A stretch of DNA of 6,823 nt. Source: Elusimicrobia bacterium RIFCSPLOWO2_01_FULL_59_12 (GTDB taxonomy: Bacteria > Elusimicrobiota > Elusimicrobia > 2-01-FULL-59-12). How positions within the stretch are numbered: position 1 is the first letter of the stretch; every line of letters starts with the position of its first letter. Both the position numbers and the translations under genes were made by a program. The notes under the pieces were generated by a model, which did not search any database, was not told where the DNA came from, and saw only the letters and a program-made list of their open reading frames with translations. Of this stretch, positions 1 through 5,895 are shown piece by piece. The stretch covers positions 48,557 through 55,379 of the forward strand of contig MGUR01000058.1 of the NCBI GenBank assembly GCA_001800075.1. Reading direction: 5' to 3'.

Positions 1-1
1 G

Positions 2-1084
2 GAAGCCATCGCCGGCGCCGACGCAGCCCAGCAAGCCGTCGATGCGGCCGGGCAAGACGCAAGGACCGTGGATTTGAGCCGCCTCAGTTCCGCCCGGGCG
101 TATCTCAAGCGACTGAGGCAATTTCAGCGCGCAGCCCGGTCCACGGAAGACCCCATGGGGCGGCTGCGGGAAGTCTTCAAATCGCTCGATTCAGACACGA
201 CAGAGGCCGCGAAAAAACTGCTGCGCGATCCGCGATGCCGCTTCATGGACTGGGTGACGCTGTCGTCCACCCGCTTGCCGGGGATTCCAGCCCGGCGGAA
301 AGAACGCCTCGCGGCGCCGCTCGAAAACGTGATGCGAAAACTGGACGCGCTCGAACTCGACCGTCTCGGCGTGCCGGGTGAATTGATCCGCGCGTCCTTC
401 GCGGTCGCGATCGAAGAAATGAGCGGACAGGAAGGGGAAGAGTTTCTGCGCGCCTTCGATGAACTCTGGAGCCGCGACCCTCATGAGACGGGGATCACCG
501 ACCTGTCGCTGAGGAGATTGGAGGCCCTCGCCAGAAGCCCTGATTGGCGGGATGTGGATGCCCGGGGGTTATTGAATCTGTTGTTCCTCTTTGGAAAAGG
601 CTCCGATGCCTTCAAGCAGGCGGGGGCGTTCTATATCGTTGCCAACCTTTTCCCACGATCTCTCCTGAATGGTTTTGTCCCGCCGGGACGGCCTGCCCTA
701 AGCGAGTGGAATGGCCGCAGGAGATCGGAAACGCTCATGGGCGCCGATCCGATCTATCTCCGGCGCGCATTAGGCGAGGCTTACGATCTCACTGCTTTGG
801 AATGGTCCGCTTTGGAGATGCCTCTCTCGCCTCATATCCGGCTGATTCCCGAAAGGACGCCCGCCCCCCCCTTGCCCAAGAGCCGCAAAGGCCCCGCCGT
901 AGCCCAGATGATCGCGGGGATGGCCGTCACGCTGGCGGCCTTCCGGAACCAGGTGATGACTTTGCCCATTCATGCCGCCTTAGGAATCGAGTTGGCCGGC
1001 CTGGCGGCGGCGATGATCGCAATCCATCACTACTTCGAGGATGATACGTTGCGCGCCTGGAGGAAATTAAAGACGGCCGCGTGA
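2..1084 (+). CDS. C-terminal part of unrecognised protein with two possible membrane segments (5' truncated)
   Basis: I do not recognise a family. The frame is open to the left edge, giving 360 codons. The only nearby start candidate is the GTG at 68, whose AAGGA lies just two bases upstream, too close for a ribosome site, and an Ala/Gln/Asp-rich stretch in the same frame continues before it. I therefore treat the gene as cut by the window. Numbering residues from the GTG, the protein is helix-rich and strongly charged up to about residue 160. A hydrophobic stretch follows near 167-200 (LLNLLFLF, then AGAFYIVANLFP). A Pro-rich linker at about 262-275 leads to two apolar segments near 277-295 and 301-321. 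A short charged tail (DDTLRAWRKLK) ends the protein. This suggests a protein anchored in the membrane by its C-terminus, with most of the chain on one side. The gene is convergent with the minus-strand operon and is followed at once by an intrinsic terminator. That it is coding is likely from length and composition; its function is unknown. Confidence 0.7.
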   Translation, partial: EAIAGADAAQQAVDAAGQDARTVDLSRLSSARAYLKRLRQFQRAARSTEDPMGRLREVFKSLDSDTTEAAKKLLRDPRCRFMDWVTLSSTRLPGIPARRKERLAAPLENVMRKLDALELDRLGVPGELIRASFAVAIEEMSGQEGEEFLRAFDELWSRDPHETGITDLSLRRLEALARSPDWRDVDARGLLNLLFLFGKGSDAFKQAGAFYIVANLFPRSLLNGFVPPGRPALSEWNGRRRSETLMGADPIYLRRALGEAYDLTALEWSALEMPLSPHIRLIPERTPAPPLPKSRKGPAVAQMIAGMAVTLAAFRNQVMTLPIHAALGIELAGLAAAMIAIHHYFEDDTLRAWRKLKTAA

Positions 1085-1085
1085 G

Positions 1086-1127
1086 CTCCCGCCCATGGAT
1101 GGGCTAACGCCGGGCGGGGGATTTTTT
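1086..1127 (+). terminator. Rho-independent terminator of the left-edge gene
   Basis: The stem CTCCCGCCC (1086-1094) pairs with GGGCGGGGG (1112-1120) over nine pairs, one of them G-U, with a 17-base loop. One A and then six T (1122-1127) follow on the plus strand. It begins one base after the TGA of the left-edge gene, where a terminator should be. On the minus strand no T-run follows, so it should act in one direction only. A smaller alternative hairpin (GCCCAT/ATGGGC, 1091-1104) sits inside the same stretch. The element overlaps the last codons of the convergent 71-residue gene. Confidence 0.75.
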
Positions 1128-1319
1128 GCGGGCGGCGTCCATGTCGGACACCCAATGAAGGTAACGGGGCATTTGCCGGAGGAGTGAGCGGAACGCGGTC
1201 CAATTGAATTTTCCCGCCGGGTAGTACACCCCGTAGGTTTCCAACCGCCAGTGCACATAGCTTGCCCAGGTCCGCCAGGCGCCGGGGCTCCAAAAATGGC
1301 GAGGCAAATATCTCAACAT
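1104..1319 (-). CDS. Small Trp-rich basic protein, last gene of the minus-strand operon
   Basis: I do not recognise a named family. The product has 71 residues, including six Trp (10, 15, 18, 24, 40, 56), many Tyr and Arg, and a basic tail ending KKSPARR. Its ATG (1319-1317) lies one base after the TGA of the TPR gene (1323-1321). A GAAAGG in the last codons of that gene sits about eight bases upstream, which is a good ribosome site and indicates translational coupling. These features and the non-random aromatic composition make it more believable than the other small frames here. There is no clear signal peptide or long membrane helix. The mix of aromatic and basic residues would suit a peripheral membrane or nucleic-acid-binding role, but that is only inference. 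The two Lys codons 65-66 (1127-1122) coincide exactly with the T-run of the convergent terminator. Confidence 0.65.
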   Translation of the reverse strand: MLRYLPRHFWSPGAWRTWASYVHWRLETYGVYYPAGKFNWTAFRSLLRQMPRYLHWVSDMDAARKKSPARR

Positions 1320-1320
1320 G

Positions 1321-2076
1321 TCACAGGCCTTTCAGCATGTCGCGCGCGTTGTCCTGATCGGCGCGGGTTTCGGGGACGGCGTCCTTCGGTGGTTTGAGCG
1401 CCAGCGTATTTTCCAACTCTTTGAGCGCTTCTACCTTGCGACCGCGCGCTTTATAAATCTCAGCGAGAGTATTGTGGTGGATGGCGCTGTCCGGGCCGTA
1501 TTCGACCGCCCGTTCGGCATGCTCCAAGGCTTTCTTTCTGTTTCCTACCGAGATCCAGCCCGGCGATTTCTCGTAAAACTGGGCCAGGAGCATGTGCGCA
1601 AAAGCGTACCGGGGACTCAAGGACACCGCCTTTTCCAGATTTTTGACCGCCTGCCGCACGGCGGCCAGGCTCTTGGGGCCTTTGTGCGACTGCGCCCACT
1701 GGCCCAACGCTTCCCCATAGAGCGCCAACGCCTCAGGACGGGACGGATTCTTTTCGGCAGCTAACGCGCCATAGGAACGGGCTTCCTCCGACCAGTACTT
1801 CCGCTCGCCGGGATCTTTGCTTTGGCGATACGCCCGGCCGGAGGCCCGGGTCAACGGGATGTACAGCTCCGTGCGTTCCGGCGCCAAGCGCAGGGCGCGT
1901 TCCCATAAGACAATGGCGGCTTCGGTCTGCAGAGGCTTGTCACGGCGCTGCCAGGCCGCTTCGGCCTCCTTGATAAGGGCTTTCGCCGATTCCGCCCAAA
2001 CGGGCGGTGTGGAAATTACAAGAAGGACCGCCATTCCCGCGAAAGCGGGGGTGACGAAAGGGCAATATCGCTTCAC
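1321..2076 (-). CDS. Exported TPR-repeat protein
   Basis: The 251-residue protein has a Sec-type signal peptide: basic MKR, a hydrophobic core at about 11-23, and a likely cut after PVWA at residue 28. The rest is helical repeats with the TPR pattern. Clear units are near 53-66 (LWERALRLAPE), 141-170 (AVKNLEKAVSLSP and AFAHMLLAQFYEK) and 183-228 (ALEHAERAVEYGPDS, LAEIYKARGRKVEAL, then LENTLAL). TPR proteins are protein-binding scaffolds; this one should act in the periplasm or at the envelope, partner unknown. The arrangement vaguely recalls TRAP-transporter T-component or RMD-like TPR proteins, but no transporter genes are present. The start is GTG (2076-2074), overlapping the TGA of the HAD gene as GTGA, with GGGGTG five bases upstream, so coupling supports this start. 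Odd feature: codons 8-14 (VTPAFAG) are encoded by a palindromic repeat unit that also occurs between genes at 6724-6746. Confidence 0.85.
   Translation of the reverse strand: MKRYCPFVTPAFAGMAVLLVISTPPVWAESAKALIKEAEAAWQRRDKPLQTEAAIVLWERALRLAPERTELYIPLTRASGRAYRQSKDPGERKYWSEEARSYGALAAEKNPSRPEALALYGEALGQWAQSHKGPKSLAAVRQAVKNLEKAVSLSPRYAFAHMLLAQFYEKSPGWISVGNRKKALEHAERAVEYGPDSAIHHNTLAEIYKARGRKVEALKELENTLALKPPKDAVPETRADQDNARDMLKGL
2033..2055 (-). repeat. Palindromic repeat unit embedded in the TPR gene
   Basis: Read on the minus strand, the unit is GTCA followed by CCCCCGC-TTTC-GCGGG and AAT. It has a perfect CCCGC/GCGGG stem (2036-2040 with 2045-2049) around four bases. It matches the unit at 6724-6746 in 21 of 23 positions. 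In the other direction, its GCGGGGGTGACGA (2045-2057) equals the right arm of that element (6777-6789) in 13 of 13 bases. It is read in frame as VTPAFAG within the signal peptide. This kind of GTCATTCCCGC palindrome is widespread in bacterial intergenic DNA. Confidence 0.75.
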
Positions 2077-2678
2077 TCCAACACCCCGTCCAAATCCTTT
2101 CGAAGCTTTTTGGCATTGATGAATTGATGGCCGCGGATACCCAGGGACTGCGCCGCATCGATGTGCGCTTTCACATCGTCAATGAAGATCGCCCGAGAAG
2201 GGGGCACCTTCGCGCGGCGCAAGGTCAGGCGGTAAATTTCCAATTCCGGCTTGCGGTGCCCCACGGCATAGGAGGCGATGGCATGTTCAAACCAACCCAT
2301 AAAAGCGTGCGTCTTCCGGACATGCGCCCAGTGCATCGGATTCACATTGGAAATCATCGCCAGGCGGTATGACTTCATCAATCGCCGCGCGATGGCGACT
2401 GTGTCTTCCATTTCTTCGAAGATGTCATTCCACAGGGGAACAAAAGCCTTGAATTCCAGATCCCGCAATTTCAAATCTTTTTTCAATGCGAGGAAGAAAT
2501 CGTCCGGGTCCACCGCCCCGCGTTCGAACCGGTCCCAAAGCGGCGTCGTTTTGAAGTACGTCCGGATCGTCCCGGCGGTCAACGGCGAATGCCGCTTCAA
2601 GCTCCGGATGACTTTCGTAAAATCGAAGTCCACCAGCACGCGCCCCAGGTCGAAAATGATCAGCTCCGGGCGGTTCAT
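2073..2678 (-). CDS. HAD-superfamily hydrolase, YihX-like (subfamily IA) phosphatase
   Basis: A 201-residue soluble protein carrying all four HAD motifs. Motif I is IIFDLGRVLVDFD (7-19), with nucleophile Asp10. The usual second Asp is Gly12, as in the FDLGNVIVD of E. coli YihX, a glucose-1-phosphate phosphatase. Motif II is ISN (109-111), motif III is Lys143 in GHRKPELEIY, and motif IV is FIDD (165-168) followed by the usual A..LG.RG. A helical cap lies at about 20-90. The likely reaction is Mg-dependent hydrolysis of a small phosphorylated metabolite through an aspartyl-phosphate, in the cytoplasm; the substrate cannot be read. The frame is open further upstream to an ATG at 2756, but I start at 2678: the family begins just before the FDLG motif, and this ATG overlaps the TGA of the nuclease gene as ATGA with a GGTG six bases ahead. 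The general acid position being Gly may change the mechanism or slow turnover, but it is normal for this branch. Confidence 0.88.
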   Translation of the reverse strand: MNRPELIIFDLGRVLVDFDFTKVIRSLKRHSPLTAGTIRTYFKTTPLWDRFERGAVDPDDFFLALKKDLKLRDLEFKAFVPLWNDIFEEMEDTVAIARRLMKSYRLAMISNVNPMHWAHVRKTHAFMGWFEHAIASYAVGHRKPELEIYRLTLRRAKVPPSRAIFIDDVKAHIDAAQSLGIRGHQFINAKKLRKDLDGVLE

Positions 2679-3892
2679 TTCTTCACCAGGTGGAGGGTCT
2701 TCTTCACCGACTGCGTCACAAAACTGAGGACGGATTTGACCAGGGCCTCCGGCCATTTCCTTTTTTTAACCGCGTACTGCAGCATGCGGGCGTTGACGGT
2801 CGAGACGTCTTCGAGTTTGCCGGCGTTTTTCAGCGTGTTGCGCAGAAGTTCCCAGGACAAGGGGTCCTCGGTCTTGCGCGGCGCTTTCCATTCTTCCTCG
2901 GTTTTGATCTGGATCCGGTACGCGGGCCCATCCAGCGCCGTGATGCCTTCCTTTTCACCGTAGGCCAGTACGGCCTCGCCGATTTTTGCCTGCTCCGACT
3001 CAAGGGTCTTGATCTGGGCTTGCAGGTCCGCTTTGCGTTCCTCCAGGTCGGCGAATTTCTGGACCAGCTGAACTCCGCTGTCCTGCAGATAGGCGTTGGG
3101 AGAGAGCGATTCCATCGCGGTCGGATGTTTCCACGCCGGACAGATCGGCTTATACTCGCACCACTCGCAGAGCCGCGTCACGCGCACGTCCCAGCGGCCT
3201 TTTTCCGCTTCGCGCTCGATCTGATGGATCACATCGACCACCTCATGCTGCAGGGACTCGAGATCGGCCGACGTCCGCGTGGAGACGATGTCCTTGTCCG
3301 CCGATAAATAGTGCCACACCAGCCGGATCTTTTTGGCGTCCGGCCAGCGCTGCGTGATCCCCAGCTGATACAGCGCCAGCTGGCGGTCTTCGTCGGCGTC
3401 CTGCTGCGTCGGGATGGTATCGCTGGTCTTGTAGTCGTGGATCTCGTAGGTTTCCTCCTGCGGGAGCCAGCTCAGCCGGTCGATGTAGCCCTGCACCGAA
3501 TAGGTTTTGTCCCCGTCCCGCAGTTTCATCTCAATGCGCTCTTCCAGGCCGAGTGTTTTTCCCTGATCAAAAGGGTGGCAACGTTTGTAGTAGTCCCGGA
3601 GGCATTGCTGGCCCTTCGCAAAGTAATGGGCGGGCGTAAACCCCGGGCGCACGACCGTGACCTTGCCGTGCCAGTTCTTCTCCCAGGCGTTTTCATAAAA
3701 CGCCAGAACCTCCTCCAGCGTATTGAGCTTGGAGAGCTTCAAGTCACGGTAAAGCTTTTCCAGGGATTCGTGGACACGCTTGCCCACAAAGGCTTCGACC
3801 CCTTCCGATTCCGTCTCGATCTTGTCGATATAGCGGAACTTGTATTTCCGGGGGCATTTCTCAAAGGTCTCGATGCGTGAATTAGAGTACAT
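2675..3892 (-). CDS. PD-(D/E)XK nuclease family protein (RecB/AddB/Cas4-like, PDDEXK_1) with C-terminal coiled coil
   Basis: Numbered from the ATG at 3892, the protein has 405 residues. It opens with SRIETFEKCPRKYKFRYID, the usual N-terminus of these nucleases. The active site is visible: His41 in GKRVHE, Asp138 in GYIDR, the D-Y-K of EIHDYKT (Asp153, Lys155), and the QxxxY motif QLALY (171-175). Cys13 with Cys242, Cys245 and Cys251 (CEWCEYKPIC) forms the 4Fe-4S pattern of AddB and Cas4. The domain should cut DNA with a divalent metal, perhaps as an exonuclease in repair or recombination. After residue 270 come a coiled coil (about 274-305) and a basic C-terminal domain I cannot assign. No helicase or cas gene is adjacent, so the partner is unknown. 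The start overlaps the panE end by 11 bases. An in-frame ATG at 3931 would add 13 residues that merely re-read panE and lie before the conserved N-terminus; neither start has a strong ribosome site. Confidence 0.87.
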   Translation of the reverse strand: MYSNSRIETFEKCPRKYKFRYIDKIETESEGVEAFVGKRVHESLEKLYRDLKLSKLNTLEEVLAFYENAWEKNWHGKVTVVRPGFTPAHYFAKGQQCLRDYYKRCHPFDQGKTLGLEERIEMKLRDGDKTYSVQGYIDRLSWLPQEETYEIHDYKTSDTIPTQQDADEDRQLALYQLGITQRWPDAKKIRLVWHYLSADKDIVSTRTSADLESLQHEVVDVIHQIEREAEKGRWDVRVTRLCEWCEYKPICPAWKHPTAMESLSPNAYLQDSGVQLVQKFADLEERKADLQAQIKTLESEQAKIGEAVLAYGEKEGITALDGPAYRIQIKTEEEWKAPRKTEDPLSWELLRNTLKNAGKLEDVSTVNARMLQYAVKKRKWPEALVKSVLSFVTQSVKKTLHLVKK

Positions 3893-4847
3893 CGGATTGC
3901 AAGCTGGGATGCAAAATTCCTTTCTGCCCATGGGCTTCCAGGGCGTGCACCAGGGAAACGATCGTGTCGTTGACGGGTGTGGCGATTCGGTGCTTGCGCC
4001 CCAGCGCCGAGAGCGCCCCGTTGATAAAATCGATCTCCGTGCGCCGCCCGTGGTGCAGGTCGGACAGCATCGACGGCTTGTGATCGAACGTCGCAGGCGC
4101 CTGGACGCTCCGTAAATGTTCTTGATACGCTTCGGCGGCCGCCCAGGCCACCGGCTGCCCCTCCGCTTTCAGGACGGCAAAAGCCTCCCGGAGGATGCGC
4201 TCGATCACGGCCCAGGGGTGCGGATCGAGGAGCTCGCCGTACTTTACGCCGAGGATGCCCGCCAAGGCGTTGAGTGAGGCGTTGTACAGCACTTTTCCCC
4301 AGAGCTGCGTTTGGATGTCGGCGACCGCTTCCGCCGGCATATGGGCCGCGTTAAACGCCTCAGCCATCGCCCGGACCTGTGCATCAATCGTTCCATCCTT
4401 GCGGCCGATCTTGATCTTGTCGGCGGACACCGTCACCAGGGTGCGGCCGGCCAGGGCGATCTGAAAACCGATGATGATCATCCCGCTGATCACCCGCGGC
4501 CAGCCCGCGCGGCCGGCCAGGATCTCCGCGTTGCCTATCCCGTTTTGCAGGTGCAGGATGGGAATGTCCTTGGGAAATTTCTGGACTAGGGTTTGGGCGG
4601 AAGCTTCGGTGTCATAGGCTTTGGTGGTCAGGAGGATCCAGTCCGGAATGCCCGCGGGGATCTCGGTGGCCGCCTGGAGCTTGGTGACGCGGTGATCACC
4701 CCAGAGGCCGCTGATCGTTAAACCGGAAGCGGCAATTCGCGCCATGTGCGGATTGCGCCCGACCAGCGTCACCTGATGCCCGGCCTCGGCCAGCATGCCG
4801 CCGACGGTGGAACCGACGGCCCCCGCTCCAAAAACAAGAATCTTCAT
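3882..4847 (-). CDS. panE: 2-dehydropantoate 2-reductase (ketopantoate reductase, PanE/ApbA family)
   Basis: A 321-residue protein of normal length for the family. It should reduce 2-dehydropantoate to D-pantoate with NADPH, in the cytoplasm, as a step of pantothenate and coenzyme A synthesis. The N-terminal Rossmann motif is ILVFGAGAVGSTVGG (Gly7, Gly9, Gly12), and VTLVGR follows as the end of beta-2. TTKAYDT holds Lys76, and LHLQNGIGN holds Asn102. The C-terminal helical domain has the catalytic Lys185 in LWGKVLYNASLNALAGI and Glu271 in RRTEIDFINGAL, all matching the E. coli enzyme's key positions. Paralogues of this family act on other substrates, so the exact reaction is likely but not proven; no other pan gene is in the window. 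The spacer to the gene upstream is 100 bases with unusual repeats, and no good ribosome site precedes the ATG. Its end overlaps the nuclease start, suggesting coupled translation. Confidence 0.9.
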   Translation of the reverse strand: MKILVFGAGAVGSTVGGMLAEAGHQVTLVGRNPHMARIAASGLTISGLWGDHRVTKLQAATEIPAGIPDWILLTTKAYDTEASAQTLVQKFPKDIPILHLQNGIGNAEILAGRAGWPRVISGMIIIGFQIALAGRTLVTVSADKIKIGRKDGTIDAQVRAMAEAFNAAHMPAEAVADIQTQLWGKVLYNASLNALAGILGVKYGELLDPHPWAVIERILREAFAVLKAEGQPVAWAAAEAYQEHLRSVQAPATFDHKPSMLSDLHHGRRTEIDFINGALSALGRKHRIATPVNDTIVSLVHALEAHGQKGILHPSLQSDVL

Positions 4848-4947
4848 AGAGCTTATGGCTTGGAGGATAGAAGACAGCGGATGGTCAAGGAAGTTTTATT
4901 TAAAGCTACCTTGACTATCCTCCATCCTCCATCCTCCATATCGGCCA
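4848..4947 (-). other. Spacer before panE with heptamer repeats and foldback
   Basis: This is the only sizeable gap in the minus-strand operon. On the minus strand it has three tandem GGAGGAT units (4937-4917). An 11-of-12 inverted repeat lies at 4879-4890 (GGATGGTCAAGG) with 4909-4920, around an 18-base A/T-rich loop. An outer arm, TGGAGGAT (4861-4868), can pair with ATCCTCCA (4924-4931). No T-run follows in either direction, so it is not a typical intrinsic terminator. It could be a leader structure, an mRNA processing site or a decayed repeat. Confidence 0.5.
4917..4937. repeat. Three tandem copies of a 7-base unit (ATCCTCC)
   Basis: ATCCTCC is repeated three times exactly. Read as GGAGGAT on the minus strand, each unit contains a perfect Shine-Dalgarno core, yet the panE ATG lies about 70 bases further on, so they do not serve as its ribosome site directly. 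A complementary copy (TGGAGGATAG, plus strand) is found at 4861-4870. Confidence 0.7.
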
Positions 4948-5895
4948 TTAAGCCGCCGTCGACTTGCGGATCAGCTCCTGGCAGACGCGGTACGCCTTAA
5001 ACCGCTTGGACAACGCGTTCATCGAAAGGATCCCCTCTTCGGTGATCACGCCGGTGATGTATGAATTGGGGATCTCTTCAAAAAAGGAAAAGACAAGCTC
5101 CACGTTTTGCCATTCTTCCTGGGTCGACTCTTCCGAATTGTCCATGATTTCCTTATGCGGGCTGAAGGCCGCGGGGAGGAACTTGCTGCTCTCGCAAGCA
5201 ACGTACACGGGAACCTGATCGAGCTTGGCGGCCATGGCGATCGCCAGCGTGCCCACCTTGTTCACGAAGGTTTCCTCCGAGATGCGGTCCACCCCCACCA
5301 GGATCAAATCCGCTTCCTTCACATACTGCGCGATGGCGGCGTCCAGGATCAGGCGCGTGTTGATCCCTTGCTGGCCCAGATACCGGGCCATCTCCCGCCC
5401 TTCGCAGTAAGGGCGCGATTCGGTGACCAAAGCGTTTAACGCGCGTCCCTGCCGTATCGCCTGGCGCAGGATGCCGCCGACCGTGTTCGAGGAACTGTGC
5501 GTGAAAATGGTGCTGTTGGGCGTGACCAGCCCTTGTCCATGCTGGGCGATGCTTTCCAACGCGGCGTCCGACACGCGCATGAACTGGTTCGCCCCTTCGC
5601 GGGTGGCGGTCTGCAGCGCCCGTATATCCGGGCGGTCTCTCAGAGGTTCCACGGCCAGAAGGACATGGTTGACCAGGTTAAAGAGGGACGCCATGCTGGG
5701 TTGTGAACCGATCAGCGCCTTCCCGAGCCCGATTAAATCCTTCCAATAGACCGCCGCCGAACCGTCCCCCTCCTCGCTGAAGGCGTTCAAGCACTGGACC
5801 GCCTTGCGGGCGATATCAGTCGCCCCGGAATGTACGTCCGCCCTCAAGTCTTTGAGGATCGTTTGCGCGAGCCGTCCCGAGGCTGCTGGTTCCAT
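4948..5895 (-). CDS. eIF-2B/MtnA-fold protein, probable sugar-phosphate-binding member without the isomerase cysteine
   Basis: A 315-residue protein of the family joining eIF-2B alpha/beta/delta subunits, methylthioribose-1-phosphate isomerase and ribose-1,5-bisphosphate isomerase. Family marks are SGATDIARKAV (23-33), STIFTHSSSNTVGGIL (128-143), TESRPYCEGREMARYLGQQGI (158-178), and ADLILVGVDRI (195-205) with VNKVGTLAIAMAAK (211-224). The acid of MtnA and R15P isomerase is kept (Asp203), as is the N-K-GT loop. The catalytic Cys of the THC motif is Ser134, as in the non-enzymatic eIF-2B-like branch. It probably binds a phosphorylated sugar or nucleotide; isomerase activity is doubtful. The start at 5895 has AGGGGG five bases upstream, a strong ribosome site. 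A TATAAT lies about 45 bases before the ATG. It heads the operon, though the 100-base gap to panE leaves room for separate control. A translation-factor name would be misleading in a bacterium. Confidence 0.82.
   Translation of the reverse strand: MEPAASGRLAQTILKDLRADVHSGATDIARKAVQCLNAFSEEGDGSAAVYWKDLIGLGKALIGSQPSMASLFNLVNHVLLAVEPLRDRPDIRALQTATREGANQFMRVSDAALESIAQHGQGLVTPNSTIFTHSSSNTVGGILRQAIRQGRALNALVTESRPYCEGREMARYLGQQGINTRLILDAAIAQYVKEADLILVGVDRISEETFVNKVGTLAIAMAAKLDQVPVYVACESSKFLPAAFSPHKEIMDNSEESTQEEWQNVELVFSFFEEIPNSYITGVITEEGILSMNALSKRFKAYRVCQELIRKSTAA

Noticed and set aside
68..70. GTG as true start of the left-edge gene
   Set aside because: The frame is open to the window edge, and the only purine-rich site is two bases from the GTG. 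A truncated gene is the simpler reading.
544..1044. Second plus-strand frame inside the left-edge gene
   Set aside because: It is rich in Arg, Gly, Pro and Cys with no start signal, and lies fully within another open frame of better composition. It is possible but unsupported.
1318..1764. Plus-strand frame of 148 codons opposite the TPR gene
   Set aside because: It is antisense to a well-supported gene with coupled start and stop, and has no motif.
2679..2756. Upstream ATG at 2756 for the HAD gene
   Set aside because: It would overlap the nuclease by 82 bases and add 26 Pro/Gly-rich residues before the conserved motif I. The ATGA junction at 2678 fits better.
2690..3880. Long plus-strand frames opposite the nuclease gene (2690-3307 and 3311-3880)
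   Set aside because: They mirror a gene with a full active site. Their products are compositionally typical of antisense reading and have no recognisable motif.
2675..3892. Cas4 or a CRISPR-linked defence gene
   Set aside because: The active site and cysteines are shared with Cas4, but the protein is about twice as long. No cas1/cas2, no repeat array and no helicase are present, and the neighbours are household genes.
4917..4937. CRISPR-like or phage attachment repeat
   Set aside because: The units are seven bases, directly adjacent without spacers, and no integrase or tRNA is nearby.
4948..5895. Naming the gene mtnA
   Set aside because: The catalytic Cys of the isomerase is Ser and the flanking sequence is closer to eIF-2B-like members. 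No methionine salvage gene is nearby.
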